DNA of 37,484 nt, from contig DAHVYW010000006.1 of NCBI GenBank assembly GCA_027324025.1, forward strand, positions 1-37,484, in the 5' to 3' direction. Below, one piece after another: positions 22,742-30,588 of the stretch. A program made the position numbers and the translations under genes. The first letter of the stretch is position 1, and each line of letters opens with the position of its first letter. This DNA comes from JAJZQD01 sp021847735 (GTDB lineage Bacteria; Bacillota; Thermincolia; Thermincolales; UBA2595). The notes beneath the pieces were generated by a model. The model made no database searches. It saw only the letters and a list, made by a program, of their open reading frames with translations, and was not told the DNA's origin.

Positions 22742-24520
22742 ATGGAGCATTTGTTAAAACGGAGAGCTGTTATCCTTTTATGGGTATTTACTCTCGTATT
22801 CACAGGCTTAATCGGTCATCTTGCATATATTCAGGTTTATTCAGGGAAACGCCTGAGCCAACAGGCCATTTCCCAACAGAGCCAGACTGTGGCCCTGGAA
22901 ATCCCGCCCAGGGGGCAGATTCTGGACCGGAGTCTAAGGCCCCTTACCGGTGATAGGGAGGTATGGAGGCTGGTAGTTTTTCCGGCGGCAGTGACCGAAC
23001 TGGCAAAGGAGGCTGTGGTTCTGGCCCCCATTTTAAGGACGAACTATCCCGAAGCCCTGGCATACCTGACAGGCAGAACCAGGCTGCTTCCCTTTGATTT
23101 GGATGCGGAGCAGGTAGCAGTGCTGAACCGTCACCCACTACCGGGGACAGTTTTGGCCAAAGTCACTATACGGGCCAGGAAACCGCTGTTGGCCGGTCAT
23201 CTGGTCGGATACCTGGGTAAAGACGCGGGAGGCTGGACAGGAAAAATGGGCATAGAATCCTTTTACAATAATGATTTAAAAGGAGATGTGCCTAATTCTG
23301 TGGCCAGGGTATTCCTGGATGCCAGGGGCAAGGTAATTCCCGGGTTGGGATGGCGTATAGAAAAAGGCTTAAAGGATAAAGACCGAAAAAACGTCGTCTT
23401 AACCATTGACCGGGACATCCAGGAAATCGTGGAAAAAGTCATGGACGGCGCCGGGGTTCAAGACGGGGCGGTTGTCGTATCCGATGTCCGCACCGGAGAT
23501 ATAGTGGCGATGGCCAGCAGGCCCGATTTCAGTCTGGAAGTTCCGCGGAATACCGGGACAGGGTATGATGCGGTTAATAGCACTGTTTACGGTGTGGTTA
23601 GCGCAGCAACCTACGGTACAGTGAGCACTTCGGTCTATCCAACTGTGGGTAGTAGGGTCTACGGCACGGCGGGTAGTACCTACGGTACGATTACGGTCTA
23701 CAATGAGGAATCCTATATAAACCGCTGCCTGTCCCTATACCAGCCGGGTTCGGTCTTCAAGGTGATAGTTGCCGCCGCCGCCCTGGAAGAAGGAGTAGTC
23801 AACCCAAATACCGTTTTTCTCTGCACCGGCGAAAAGGATGATATAGTAAAGTGTTACCGCAAGGACGGGCATGGCCTCATCACCTTTGCCGAGGCTGTGG
23901 CCTACTCCTGCAACCCGACCTTTGCCAGGGTGGGGCTGAAACTGGGTGCTAAAAAGCTTATTGAATATGCCGCGAAATTTGGGCTGGATAATGACAGTAT
24001 TATCGGATATCGCACAGGTAAGGCTAATGACCGGCTGAACAGAATAGCGCAGCCTTACAATCTGGTAAATGCCAGTTTGGGCCAGTGGCCGGTGAAAGCC
24101 AGTGTAGTGCAAATTACGGCTATGATGGGCGCAATTGCCAATGATGGGATATACATGCCGCCGCGCCTTGTCCGTGAGGTCCGCGACACCGAGGGTAGAA
24201 CGGCCCGTGTGATTGAACAGGGACGGCCTGTGAGGGCTGTTACGGAAAAAACGGCCCGCGTAATTCAAACCATGCTTGGTACGGTGACGAAGTACGGGAC
24301 AGGCAGGGAGGCCCTCGTTGAGCCCTGGGGCAGCGCCGGAAAAACGGGTTCCGCTCAGGTAGGTTCGGAAAAAATCGATGCCTGGTTTAGTGGGTACGCC
24401 CCCCTTGAAGGTCCGCGTTATGCAGCAACAGTCCTGGTGAACAACGGTGAGAGCGGCGGGAAAACCGCGGCCCCTCTGTTCAGGGAAATTATGCAGGAGA
24501 TACTAAAACGGGAAAAATAA
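22742..24520 (+). CDS. Class B penicillin-binding protein (PBP2/SpoVD/FtsI-like transpeptidase)
   Basis: A 592-residue bitopic protein: a membrane anchor (residues about 9-33), a PBP dimerisation domain starting IPPRGQILDRSLRPLTGD, and a transpeptidase domain with SxxK in QPGSVFKV (Ser337), SCN (about 389) and KTGS (about 534). It cross-links peptidoglycan. GGGAGGG lies 5 bases before ATG 22742. Unusual: residues about 270-322, just before the active-site serine, form a low-complexity insert rich in Tyr, Gly, Thr, Val and Ser with Tyr every 6-8 residues (VYGVVSAATYGTVSTSVYP...). It is divergent from the GT-C-like gene. Confidence 0.93.
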   Translation: MEHLLKRRAVILLWVFTLVFTGLIGHLAYIQVYSGKRLSQQAISQQSQTVALEIPPRGQILDRSLRPLTGDREVWRLVVFPAAVTELAKEAVVLAPILRTNYPEALAYLTGRTRLLPFDLDAEQVAVLNRHPLPGTVLAKVTIRARKPLLAGHLVGYLGKDAGGWTGKMGIESFYNNDLKGDVPNSVARVFLDARGKVIPGLGWRIEKGLKDKDRKNVVLTIDRDIQEIVEKVMDGAGVQDGAVVVSDVRTGDIVAMASRPDFSLEVPRNTGTGYDAVNSTVYGVVSAATYGTVSTSVYPTVGSRVYGTAGSTYGTITVYNEESYINRCLSLYQPGSVFKVIVAAAALEEGVVNPNTVFLCTGEKDDIVKCYRKDGHGLITFAEAVAYSCNPTFARVGLKLGAKKLIEYAAKFGLDNDSIIGYRTGKANDRLNRIAQPYNLVNASLGQWPVKASVVQITAMMGAIANDGIYMPPRLVREVRDTEGRTARVIEQGRPVRAVTEKTARVIQTMLGTVTKYGTGREALVEPWGSAGKTGSAQVGSEKIDAWFSGYAPLEGPRYAATVLVNNGESGGKTAAPLFREIMQEILKREK

Positions 24521-24522
24521 AA

Positions 24523-24600
24523 ATTGGCCGCTATATCTAATGCGGCCAAATTGAAAATTTATCTGAAAGGGAAGCTACGGGGTAGTGTAACTTCCCCTTA
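24523..24600 (+). terminator. Two hairpins after the PBP gene
   Basis: ATTGGCCGC (24523-24531) pairs with GCGGCCAAT-like text (24542-24551). A second stem AAGGGAAG/CTTCCCCTT (24567-24598) is followed by ATTTTAT. The R2 element copy 3 begins immediately after. Confidence 0.6.
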
Positions 24601-24602
24601 TT

Positions 24603-24714
24603 TTATCCCAATTCCAAGACTCCACCTTCTATTAGGTGGAGTTTCCACTTTTCTGCTTCAGTGGGGGTAGAGTCCCCCACTGAAGTTTCGATGTTCAGCT
24701 TTAGCTGAACGAGT
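24603..24714 (-). mobile_element. 112-bp three-hairpin insertion element (family R2), copy 3, intergenic
   Basis: Identical to copy 1 over its whole length but on the minus strand; the GTGA target reads as TCAC at 24715-24718. It lies between the convergent PBP and htrA genes, 28 bases from the htrA stop. The 37-codon frame is intact. Confidence 0.75.
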
Positions 24715-24745
24715 TCACTGTCTGCTGCCCAAGAAACCATCTATA

Positions 24746-25897
24746 CTATGGCTTTTCGGCCGTTTTTAGGGTCACATACTGAGTCTTTTTATCTCTGAAA
24801 ATCTGCAGGACAAGGCTGCTGCCGACCTTGGCTTTGCCAACTATTTCTGAGACATCATCAGGTGTCTTAATCTTCTTTTTGTTTATCTCGATAACTATAT
24901 CACCCTTCTGGATACCCGCCTTTTCGGCTGGTCCCCCGGAAGACACATATCCAATAAGCGCCCCATCTGTGTTAGGGGCCCCTAAATACCCGGCCAGTTC
25001 TTCATCCAGGGGCTGCAGGACCACGCCGATATAGGATTTAACGACTTTGCCCTTGTTGACCAGGTCGTTTAGCACATCCTTGACAGTCCCGATAGGGATA
25101 GCAAAACCTATGCCCTGGGCAGAAGCGTTGACGGCGGTATTAATTCCAATAACCTCCCCGGAAGTGTCAAGCAGGGGCCCGCCACTGTTGCCAGGGTTGA
25201 TGGCTGCATCTGTCTGCAAGAGGTTTTTATAAAGCCGGCTGGATATATTCACCGGACGCCCCTTGGCACTGATAACGCCTACTGTGACAGTATGGTCCAG
25301 GCCATAGGGGTTGCCGATGGCGATAACCCAGCTGCCGACTTCAATTTTACCTGAATCCCCCAGTTTGAGAACAGGGAGGTCTTTGTTAACAGAAACCTTG
25401 AGGACAGCCAGGTCGAGGTCTGCATCTGAGCCGACAACCTTTGCCTTAACCGGCTTATCCAAGCCCGCAATCTTGACATCAATTTCCGAAGCACCCTGGA
25501 TAACGTGGTGGTTGGTTATAATAAGTCCGCTCTTGTCAAAGATAAAACCCGATCCAATTCCCTTAGACCGCTCACTGTGGGGGCTTGCATTATACTGGTC
25601 TCCGAAAAAGTCCCGGAAAAAAGGGTCATTCATAAAGGGGTTATCCTGTACATTCTGGTCCATATAAGATTCAATATTGACGACAGCCGGGCTGACGCTC
25701 TTAACTGTTTGGGCGATATTCGAAGGCCCGATATTTACACTGCCGGATGGCTTGGAGTCTTCGGCCATAACCGAATTGGGTGTTAAAAACTTGTAGGTAA
25801 CAACACCGCCAACGGCAAACATTATCCCCATCAGAAAACCGATTAAGACAATGCCAAAGACTGAAAAGCGTTCTCGTGCCCTTAACACATTACTCAT
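24746..25897 (-). CDS. HtrA/DegP-like S1C serine protease with PDZ domain
   Basis: A 383-residue membrane-anchored protease. A transmembrane segment at about 13-36 is followed by the trypsin-like domain with His131 (TNHHVI), Asp162 (DLDLAVL) and Ser238 (NPGNSGGPL), then one PDZ domain (about 290-380: SYIGVVLQPL; GPAEKAGIQKGDIVIEINKKKI). It should degrade or hold misfolded proteins on the outer side of the membrane, under envelope stress. CAAAGGAGATG precedes the ATG. Normal length for Firmicute HtrA with a single PDZ. Confidence 0.95.
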   Translation of the reverse strand: MSNVLRARERFSVFGIVLIGFLMGIMFAVGGVVTYKFLTPNSVMAEDSKPSGSVNIGPSNIAQTVKSVSPAVVNIESYMDQNVQDNPFMNDPFFRDFFGDQYNASPHSERSKGIGSGFIFDKSGLIITNHHVIQGASEIDVKIAGLDKPVKAKVVGSDADLDLAVLKVSVNKDLPVLKLGDSGKIEVGSWVIAIGNPYGLDHTVTVGVISAKGRPVNISSRLYKNLLQTDAAINPGNSGGPLLDTSGEVIGINTAVNASAQGIGFAIPIGTVKDVLNDLVNKGKVVKSYIGVVLQPLDEELAGYLGAPNTDGALIGYVSSGGPAEKAGIQKGDIVIEINKKKIKTPDDVSEIVGKAKVGSSLVLQIFRDKKTQYVTLKTAEKP

Positions 25898-26048
25898 CTC
25901 CTTTGTCAGACTAACTTTTTATGCGCCCCTATTGCCTCATTTTAAGTAAGGGCTCCTTATGTGCTTAATTATAAAAAAGGTTTGCGAGAAATCTGTGGCA
26001 GAATTGTGAACAATATGTGAAATCTCAATTAAGGTTAATTTTGCCGCG

Positions 26049-26078
26049 TTGCAGGAGTTTTGCAGGTTTGGATATAAT
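26049..26078 (+). promoter_or_regulatory. Sigma-A promoter of the GGDEF protein gene
   Basis: TTGCAG (26049-26054), 18-bp spacer, TATAAT (26073-26078). It lies 45 bases before the chosen GTG start at 26123. Confidence 0.65.
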
Positions 26079-26122
26079 CTATTAACTATTGGTTGTTATT
26101 AAGGGGAAGGAGTCGATTTCTT

Positions 26123-27478
26123 GTGCTCCCCGAGGGATTGCTTTTCAAACTCCTGGATGTTATGAATGTGGGTCTTACCTATATTGACGAAAAACAAAAG
26201 GTTGTATACCTTAACAATGAGGCTTCCGCACTCTTGAACCTTGAAACGGAGGGAATGATAGGCAGTTCCGTTTTGTCATGCCACACCGAAAGTACCCACA
26301 AGGCGGTAACCGATAAAATCAAACTTCTGCAAGAAACTCCCGGCGGGGAATGGCACAGAATCATTCGAAGAAACGGGCACTTTCTGGAAAACTACTATTC
26401 GTCGGTTTTTATTGACGGAGAGTATAAAGGCGTTGCCGTAGCTACTAAGGATGTTACCGAACGGGAAATGCTAACAGTAGCCCTGCGTAAGTCTTTTGAC
26501 GAGATGTCGGTGTTATTTGAGGCCGCCCAGATGGTCAGTTCCAGCCTTAATATCAAGCAGGTTCTTGAAAATATAGTATGCCTGGCGCAAAAAGTGGTAG
26601 GGTTTGATGCTGGGGGTATACTCCTGTTTGACAGGGGGACAAAGGAGGTAGTCTATGATGCCACATACAATTATTCCCCCGATGAAGTGGCCGCTCTTAA
26701 TCGCTGCAGGCCTTTTGGCGAAATATTGAAAACCCTTGACAAGGACTATATGATTCAGCCGGTGGAAGACCATTTTACCTGTTCCCTGATATCCAAGATT
26801 GAGATGGCTGTCCCCATGATTATTAACAGTGAAATTTACGGAATATGGTTTGTTGAAAACCATTTGGGTGATCACTTTTCCTCAGAACGCAAAAAAATGC
26901 TTACGACCCTGGCCAATTTAACCTCATCGGCCATCAAAAACGCCTGGCTCTACGAACGGACAAGGTTTGACGCGACTACGGACCAGTTTACCGGTTTGTA
27001 TAACAGGAAGTATTTTGATCATGTCCTGGAAATGGAAAAGGAAAAGACGAGGTTGATCCATAATCCCCTTAGCCTGATTATGGTGGATGTGAACAGGTTG
27101 AAATACATCAACGATACCTTCGGGCACGAGATGGGAGACTTAGTGATAAGGGAAGCGGCTGTGGTTCTAAAGAAAAGTGTCCGCAAAGGCGAACTGATTT
27201 TTAGGTATGGCGGTGATGAGATGGTCATCCTACTGCCAAACAGTGATTATCGCCAGACAGCCAAAGTCGTCGGCAGGATTAAAGCCAACATGGAGGACTG
27301 GAATCTGGCCAACTGCAACAAGCAGATTTTTTTACATTTAAGTATTGGGTGGTTCACAGCCCGGGAAGCTGAGTCGCTGGAAAAACTGGTCACAACGGCC
27401 GATGAAAGGATGTACCGCGATAAAGCGGAATACTACAAGTCTCACGGGCTGGTCAGGGAAACAGTGAGGCCGATGTAA
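26123..27478 (+). CDS. PAS-GAF-GGDEF diguanylate cyclase
   Basis: About 451 residues, soluble. PAS is at about 8-115 (LLDVMNVGLTYIDEKQKVVYLNNEA), GAF at about 130-280 (LNIKQVLENIVCLAQKVVGFDAGGILLFD), GGDEF at about 295-445 (DQFTGLYNRKYFDHVLEMEKEK; MVDVNRLKYINDTFGHEMGD; FRYGGDEMVILLP). The active-site loop is GGDEM, a tolerated change of the last residue; the two metal-binding Asp positions are kept, so c-di-GMP synthesis is likely. No RxxD product-inhibition site is obvious. GTG 26123 is chosen because AGGGGAAGGAG (26101-26111) lies upstream of it and inside the longer frame. Confidence 0.9.
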   Translation: MLPEGLLFKLLDVMNVGLTYIDEKQKVVYLNNEASALLNLETEGMIGSSVLSCHTESTHKAVTDKIKLLQETPGGEWHRIIRRNGHFLENYYSSVFIDGEYKGVAVATKDVTEREMLTVALRKSFDEMSVLFEAAQMVSSSLNIKQVLENIVCLAQKVVGFDAGGILLFDRGTKEVVYDATYNYSPDEVAALNRCRPFGEILKTLDKDYMIQPVEDHFTCSLISKIEMAVPMIINSEIYGIWFVENHLGDHFSSERKKMLTTLANLTSSAIKNAWLYERTRFDATTDQFTGLYNRKYFDHVLEMEKEKTRLIHNPLSLIMVDVNRLKYINDTFGHEMGDLVIREAAVVLKKSVRKGELIFRYGGDEMVILLPNSDYRQTAKVVGRIKANMEDWNLANCNKQIFLHLSIGWFTAREAESLEKLVTTADERMYRDKAEYYKSHGLVRETVRPM

Positions 27479-27504
27479 CGCAGGCCAGAAGGTAGGTGCG
27501 GGAT

Positions 27505-27882
27505 TTGCTTGTCTATTTTCATATTCCTTATGTAAGGATAATCTTCTATGTAGTTACTATAGTTTTTCACGCTTTTTTGCTGGTTAAAGCCGCCCTGGGT
27601 TCCAGGTTTGTCCTTGCCGTCCTTTTGGGAATCCCGGTAACCGCAGTTACCGTTGCCTTATGGAAATTTTTAAGTCGTGCGGCGGTCCGGATTAGGCTAA
27701 GCGGATCAGAGGCCCAGTTGGATACGCTGTTTCGTTCCCGAAGGTTTAAGTTAATGGAAATGCAAGTGCAGCACAACAAAATTGTGAACAGTGACGGAAC
27801 AGGGTTTATTATTAATATTTCCAAGGCGGAGACGCTGGTTGAAAAACTTAAAAACATTAACAGGACAGATGGTCCGGGATGA
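27505..27882 (+). CDS. Hypothetical membrane protein, 125 aa
   Basis: It has two hydrophobic segments (IPYVRIIFYVVTIVFHAFLLVKAAL and FVLAVLLGIPVTAVTVALWKFL), then a basic stretch and a soluble C-terminal half (LMEMQVQHNKIVNSDGTGFIINISKAETLVEKL). It starts 26 bases after the cyclase stop; TTG 27505 is preferred because AAGGTAGGTG (27489-27498) ends 6 bases before it. No family recognised. Its place suggests a membrane partner of the cyclase, which is only inference. Confidence 0.65.
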   Translation: MLVYFHIPYVRIIFYVVTIVFHAFLLVKAALGSRFVLAVLLGIPVTAVTVALWKFLSRAAVRIRLSGSEAQLDTLFRSRRFKLMEMQVQHNKIVNSDGTGFIINISKAETLVEKLKNINRTDGPG

Positions 27883-27902
27883 TTATTCCCGGACCATTTT
27901 TC
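27869..27902 (+). terminator. Terminator after the 125-aa membrane protein gene
   Basis: ATGGTCCGGGA pairs perfectly with TCCCGGACCAT (27887-27897), followed by TTTTTC. It overlaps the 3' end of the convergent small gene at 27883. Confidence 0.85.
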
Positions 27903-28017
27903 TTAGGTAGTAACCTAAATATCCTACCGCCGCAATAGCAGCCAGGTGCGATACCCACCAACCCGTCCCCAGAAAAGCCCAGGTTCCTATGTCGTAACGC
28001 TCGTCCATATTCATCAT
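27883..28017 (-). CDS. Very small membrane protein, 44 aa
   Basis: A near-perfect ribosome site (AAAGGAGGTGA) lies 6 bases before the ATG at 28017; the longer upstream frame is ignored. The product, MMNMDERYDIGTWAFLGTG followed by WWVSHLAAIAAVGYLGYYL, is one tryptophan-flanked transmembrane segment with a basic end (RKMVRE). No family is recognised. The gene shares its terminator hairpin with the convergent upstream gene. Confidence 0.7.
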   Translation of the reverse strand: MMNMDERYDIGTWAFLGTGWWVSHLAAIAAVGYLGYYLRKMVRE

Positions 28018-28155
28018 GCTGCTTTCACCTCCTTTGACGTTAGGTTGCCCCACTGAGCGGAAATAATAGTAGCCTGTTTCTGGAAAATCTCTAAAACCGG
28101 TACTTTTACAACAAAACCTGGAATATATATAGTAAAATGAAAGGGGGAGTAACAA

Positions 28156-28485
28156 ATGGGTGACGAAAAGTCGTCTTTGGGATTATCTCCTAATGTTGCA
28201 GCAGCCCTGGCCTATGTATTCGGTTTTGTCAGCGGAATAATAGTATTCATTCTAGAAAATGATAACAAGTTTGTCAGGTTCCACTCCATGCAGTCAATTA
28301 TATTGTCTGTGGCATTTTTTGTGCTCGCTGTTATTGTAGGGTTTATACCGGTTACCGGGCCGCTGCTGGGAATTCTCGTATCCATTGCCAGCCTCATTTG
28401 CTGGCTGATAGGGATTATTAAGGCAGCCCGGGGGGAATTCTTTAAATTCCCCGTTATCGGAGACTTTGCCGAAAAGCAGATATAA
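28156..28485 (+). CDS. DUF4870 domain-containing membrane protein
   Basis: A 109-residue protein with the DUF4870 (Tic20-like) layout: an N-terminal LSPNVAAALAYVFGFVSGIIVFILE segment, the KFVRFHSMQSIILS motif, and two further membrane segments ending in KAARGEFFKFPVIGDFAEKQ. GGGGGAG precedes the ATG. The role is not established. Confidence 0.88.
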   Translation: MGDEKSSLGLSPNVAAALAYVFGFVSGIIVFILENDNKFVRFHSMQSIILSVAFFVLAVIVGFIPVTGPLLGILVSIASLICWLIGIIKAARGEFFKFPVIGDFAEKQI

Positions 28486-28497
28486 TCAAAGAAGGTC

Positions 28498-28530
28498 AGG
28501 GTTGGCCCGAAGGGCTAACCCTTATTTTTA
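28498..28530 (+). terminator. Terminator after the DUF4870 gene
   Basis: AGGGTTGGCCC-gaa-GGGCTAACCCT followed by TATTTTTATT. Confidence 0.85.
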
Positions 28531-28559
28531 TTCTATAAAAAAGCAGCCTTTGAGGCTGC
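28531..28559 (-). terminator. Orphan minus-strand terminator
   Basis: On the minus strand GCAGCCT-caa-AGGCTGC is followed by TTTTTTATAG. No minus-strand gene ends here: the next genes rightward on this strand end at 29081, behind their own terminator. It may be a leftover of a lost gene. Confidence 0.45.
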
Positions 28560-28653
28560 ATCTTGTTAAGTCTTTCATTCGCTACAGGAAAAATTTGATT
28601 ATTATCGAATATTACTGTAAATATATAAAATTCATATGTCTGGAGGTCATAGC

Positions 28654-29019
28654 ATGAATTTCCCTTTGCAGATTCAAAAACTGGCCGCCTTACAGCCGGA
28701 TAAGCCGGCCCTGGTGGATATGATTAACCGTGGCGGAATGAAAATTTATCCCAGAGAAGTCGAAGAAATTCTCTATCGGCATCCTGCAATAATGGAAGCT
28801 GCTGTGGTAGGAATCCCGGATGCCTTGTCCGGCGAAGCTGTCAAAGCGTTTATTGTCTTTAAGGAGGGCCAACAGGCCAAAGCGGCAGACATAAAGAAAT
28901 TATGCAATGAACACCTGGCAAATTTCAAAGTGCCCAAGTCGATAGAATTCGTTGAGGTTTTACCAAAAACCGCTACCGGTAAGGTTTTAAAGACGGAACT
29001 GCGCAAAGCCAATAATTAG
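28654..29019 (+). pseudogene. Acyl-CoA/acid-CoA ligase with large internal deletion
   Basis: A 121-residue frame with TGGAGGT before ATG 28654. Residues 1-21 (MNFPLQIQKLAALQPDKPAL) are the typical start of an AMP-forming acyl-CoA ligase. From residue 23 the text jumps to the C-terminal domain (MINRGGMKIYPREVEEILYRHP...ALSGEAVKAFIVF...PKSIEFVEVLPKTATGKVLKTELR), including the hinge-side loop and the catalytic Lys of PKTATGK. The adenylate-forming core, usually about 370-400 residues, is missing with the frame kept. The fragment cannot activate acids alone. Confidence 0.88.
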
Positions 29020-29040
29020 TTTTTCTCTCTAAAAAGGACA

Positions 29041-29068
29041 AGGAAGAGGAATATACCTTCCTCTTCCT
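29041..29068 (-). terminator. Terminator after the small Gly/Lys-rich gene
   Basis: GGAAGAGGAA pairs with TTCCTCTTCC; on the minus strand it is followed by TTGTCCTTTTT. It may serve the convergent ligase fragment too. Confidence 0.7.
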
Positions 29069-29080
29069 TCTCTGTAGGCT

Positions 29081-29299
29081 CTACCTCTTGTTAATCGAGA
29101 AAAACGGTAGTCCGGGGAAAAGGGTCTTCCCCAGACGTTTCGTAAGCCAGGGCAGGAATTCCTTGGCCAGGCGCTTGCCGAACATTCCGCCAAAGCGTTT
29201 GCCAAGTCCACCGCCGATCCGGCCTCCCAGGAACTTACCAAAACCGCCGAAGTTCTGGGTTTTGTATCGATATGCAGACCGGTTTCCCACACGTTTCAA
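29081..29299 (-). CDS. Small basic Gly/Lys/Arg-rich protein, 72 aa
   Basis: A TTG start at 29299 has GAAGGGAG 8 bases upstream, and a terminator follows the stop, so expression is plausible. The product is highly basic with short repeating GK(R)F/L-GG units (FGGFGKFLGGRIGGGLGKRFGGMFGKRLAK) and ends FFSINKR. It resembles amphipathic, membrane-active or nucleic-acid-coating peptides in composition only. No family is recognised. Confidence 0.55.
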   Translation of the reverse strand: MKRVGNRSAYRYKTQNFGGFGKFLGGRIGGGLGKRFGGMFGKRLAKEFLPWLTKRLGKTLFPGLPFFSINKR

Positions 29300-29508
29300 T
29301 CCGGACACTCCCTTCGAGTTCTGTTTAAATCTTTAAATGTGTTCACTCCCAGTATATTTAGTCTCAATATAATTGGTACGTTATATGATAGATACGTCAA
29401 AACAAAATGATTCTTGGGTTATTCTGCTGGCGCCCGGTCTGTGATAAAATTATCCTATTAGGCCAAAATTCAAACTTTAAACGAATCACAAAAGGAGATT
29501 TACTATCG

Positions 29509-30453
29509 ATGGAGAATTCACAGCAGTTGGAAAGCACGAAAAATAGCGGGCTGCCGAATGAGGTAAGCTGCTCCCGGCCCGGACCTGAAAGGCAGAAAAT
29601 GCTGGGGACGGTTTTAATCCTGATTTCGGCCACCGCCTTCGGATTCATGGCCATTTTCGCCAAATACGCCTATTCTGCCAAATTGAATATCCAGACTATG
29701 TTAAGCCTAAGGTTCCTTATCGCCTCATCTGTAATGTGGATGGTAGTATTTATTAAAAAGGAAGACCCGCGGGTAGAAAGGAAGCAGTTATTGGCCCTGG
29801 CAGGGCTCGGGGCTATGGGATATGGGCTAATGTCAACCTTTTTCTTTAGTGCTGTGGAGCTAATTCCCGCTTCCATCACCGCAATTCTGCTATACACTTA
29901 CCCTGTTATCGTTACCGTCCTTTCGGCCTGGGTATATAAAGAGGCAATTACCAGGTATAAAATTATTTCCCTGATTATAAGTTCTATAGGCCTTGTGATG
30001 GTAGTTGGGGTAATATTTGACGGGCTGAATTTTCTCGGCGTTTTTTACGGTGGAATGGCTGCCGTGGTCTACTCCTTATACATTATATTTAGCAACAAAC
30101 TGGTAGGCAAAATCAGCCCTGTAATGATGGCTACTTATGTTATGACTGCGGCGGCGGTGGTATTTAACATAGTGGGGTGGTCAACGGGCAAGATAAACCT
30201 TAACATCAGTGTCCAAGGTTGGCTGGCAGTGCTGGGAATAGCAGTCATTTCTTCAGTAATTGCCATCCTGACTTTTTTTCAGGGCTTAAAGCTTGTAGGA
30301 CCCTCCAAGACATCGATTATCAGTACCATTGAGCCGGTTATTACTATCCTGGCAGCCTACTTTCTTTTTTCCGAAAAACTGACTCTTATGCAAACTGCCG
30401 GTGCCGGTTTAATCATTGCAGCCATTGTCCTGCTTCAAAGAGATAAGCGTTGA
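29509..30453 (+). CDS. EamA/DMT family transporter
   Basis: A 314-residue protein with ten predicted membrane helices in two EamA repeats (first: LGTVLILISATAFGFMAIFAKYAY; second: LNFLGVFYGGMAAVVYSLYII), ending in the classic PVITILAAYFLFSEKLTLMQTAGAGLII. It would export or import a small metabolite; the substrate cannot be told. ATG 29509 is chosen because AAAGGAG (29491-29497) precedes it; the earlier frame has no site. A 30-residue Ser/Asn-rich tail precedes the first helix. Confidence 0.9.
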   Translation: MENSQQLESTKNSGLPNEVSCSRPGPERQKMLGTVLILISATAFGFMAIFAKYAYSAKLNIQTMLSLRFLIASSVMWMVVFIKKEDPRVERKQLLALAGLGAMGYGLMSTFFFSAVELIPASITAILLYTYPVIVTVLSAWVYKEAITRYKIISLIISSIGLVMVVGVIFDGLNFLGVFYGGMAAVVYSLYIIFSNKLVGKISPVMMATYVMTAAAVVFNIVGWSTGKINLNISVQGWLAVLGIAVISSVIAILTFFQGLKLVGPSKTSIISTIEPVITILAAYFLFSEKLTLMQTAGAGLIIAAIVLLQRDKR

Positions 30454-30519
30454 AACATTCAACCGCTGTATCGGTTTGGTATAAATTACAACTAAAAGAC
30501 TGTTTCAGGTCCAAGCACG

Positions 30520-30585
30520 AAAACCCCATCCAGCCGCATATAATTTAAGGTGAATTCTCAACAAAATATGCGGGGGTGGGGTTTT
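30520..30585 (+). promoter_or_regulatory. Long-range hairpin covering the sigK ribosome site
   Basis: AAAACCCCATCC (30520-30531) pairs over 12 bp (one G-U) with GGGTGGGGTTTT (30574-30585), which directly precedes ATG 30589 and includes its G-rich ribosome site. Followed by T/A bases it also looks like a terminator for transcripts arriving from the EamA gene. Confidence 0.5.
30537..30544 (+). promoter_or_regulatory. Possible SigE/SigK-type -10 element
   Basis: CATATAAT preceded by GC resembles the CATAxxxT -10 of the mother-cell sigma factors. A start near 30550 would lie inside the hairpin loop, so RNA from this promoter would lack the 5' arm of the hairpin. The -35 is not distinctive. Confidence 0.35.
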
Positions 30586-30588
30586 TAT

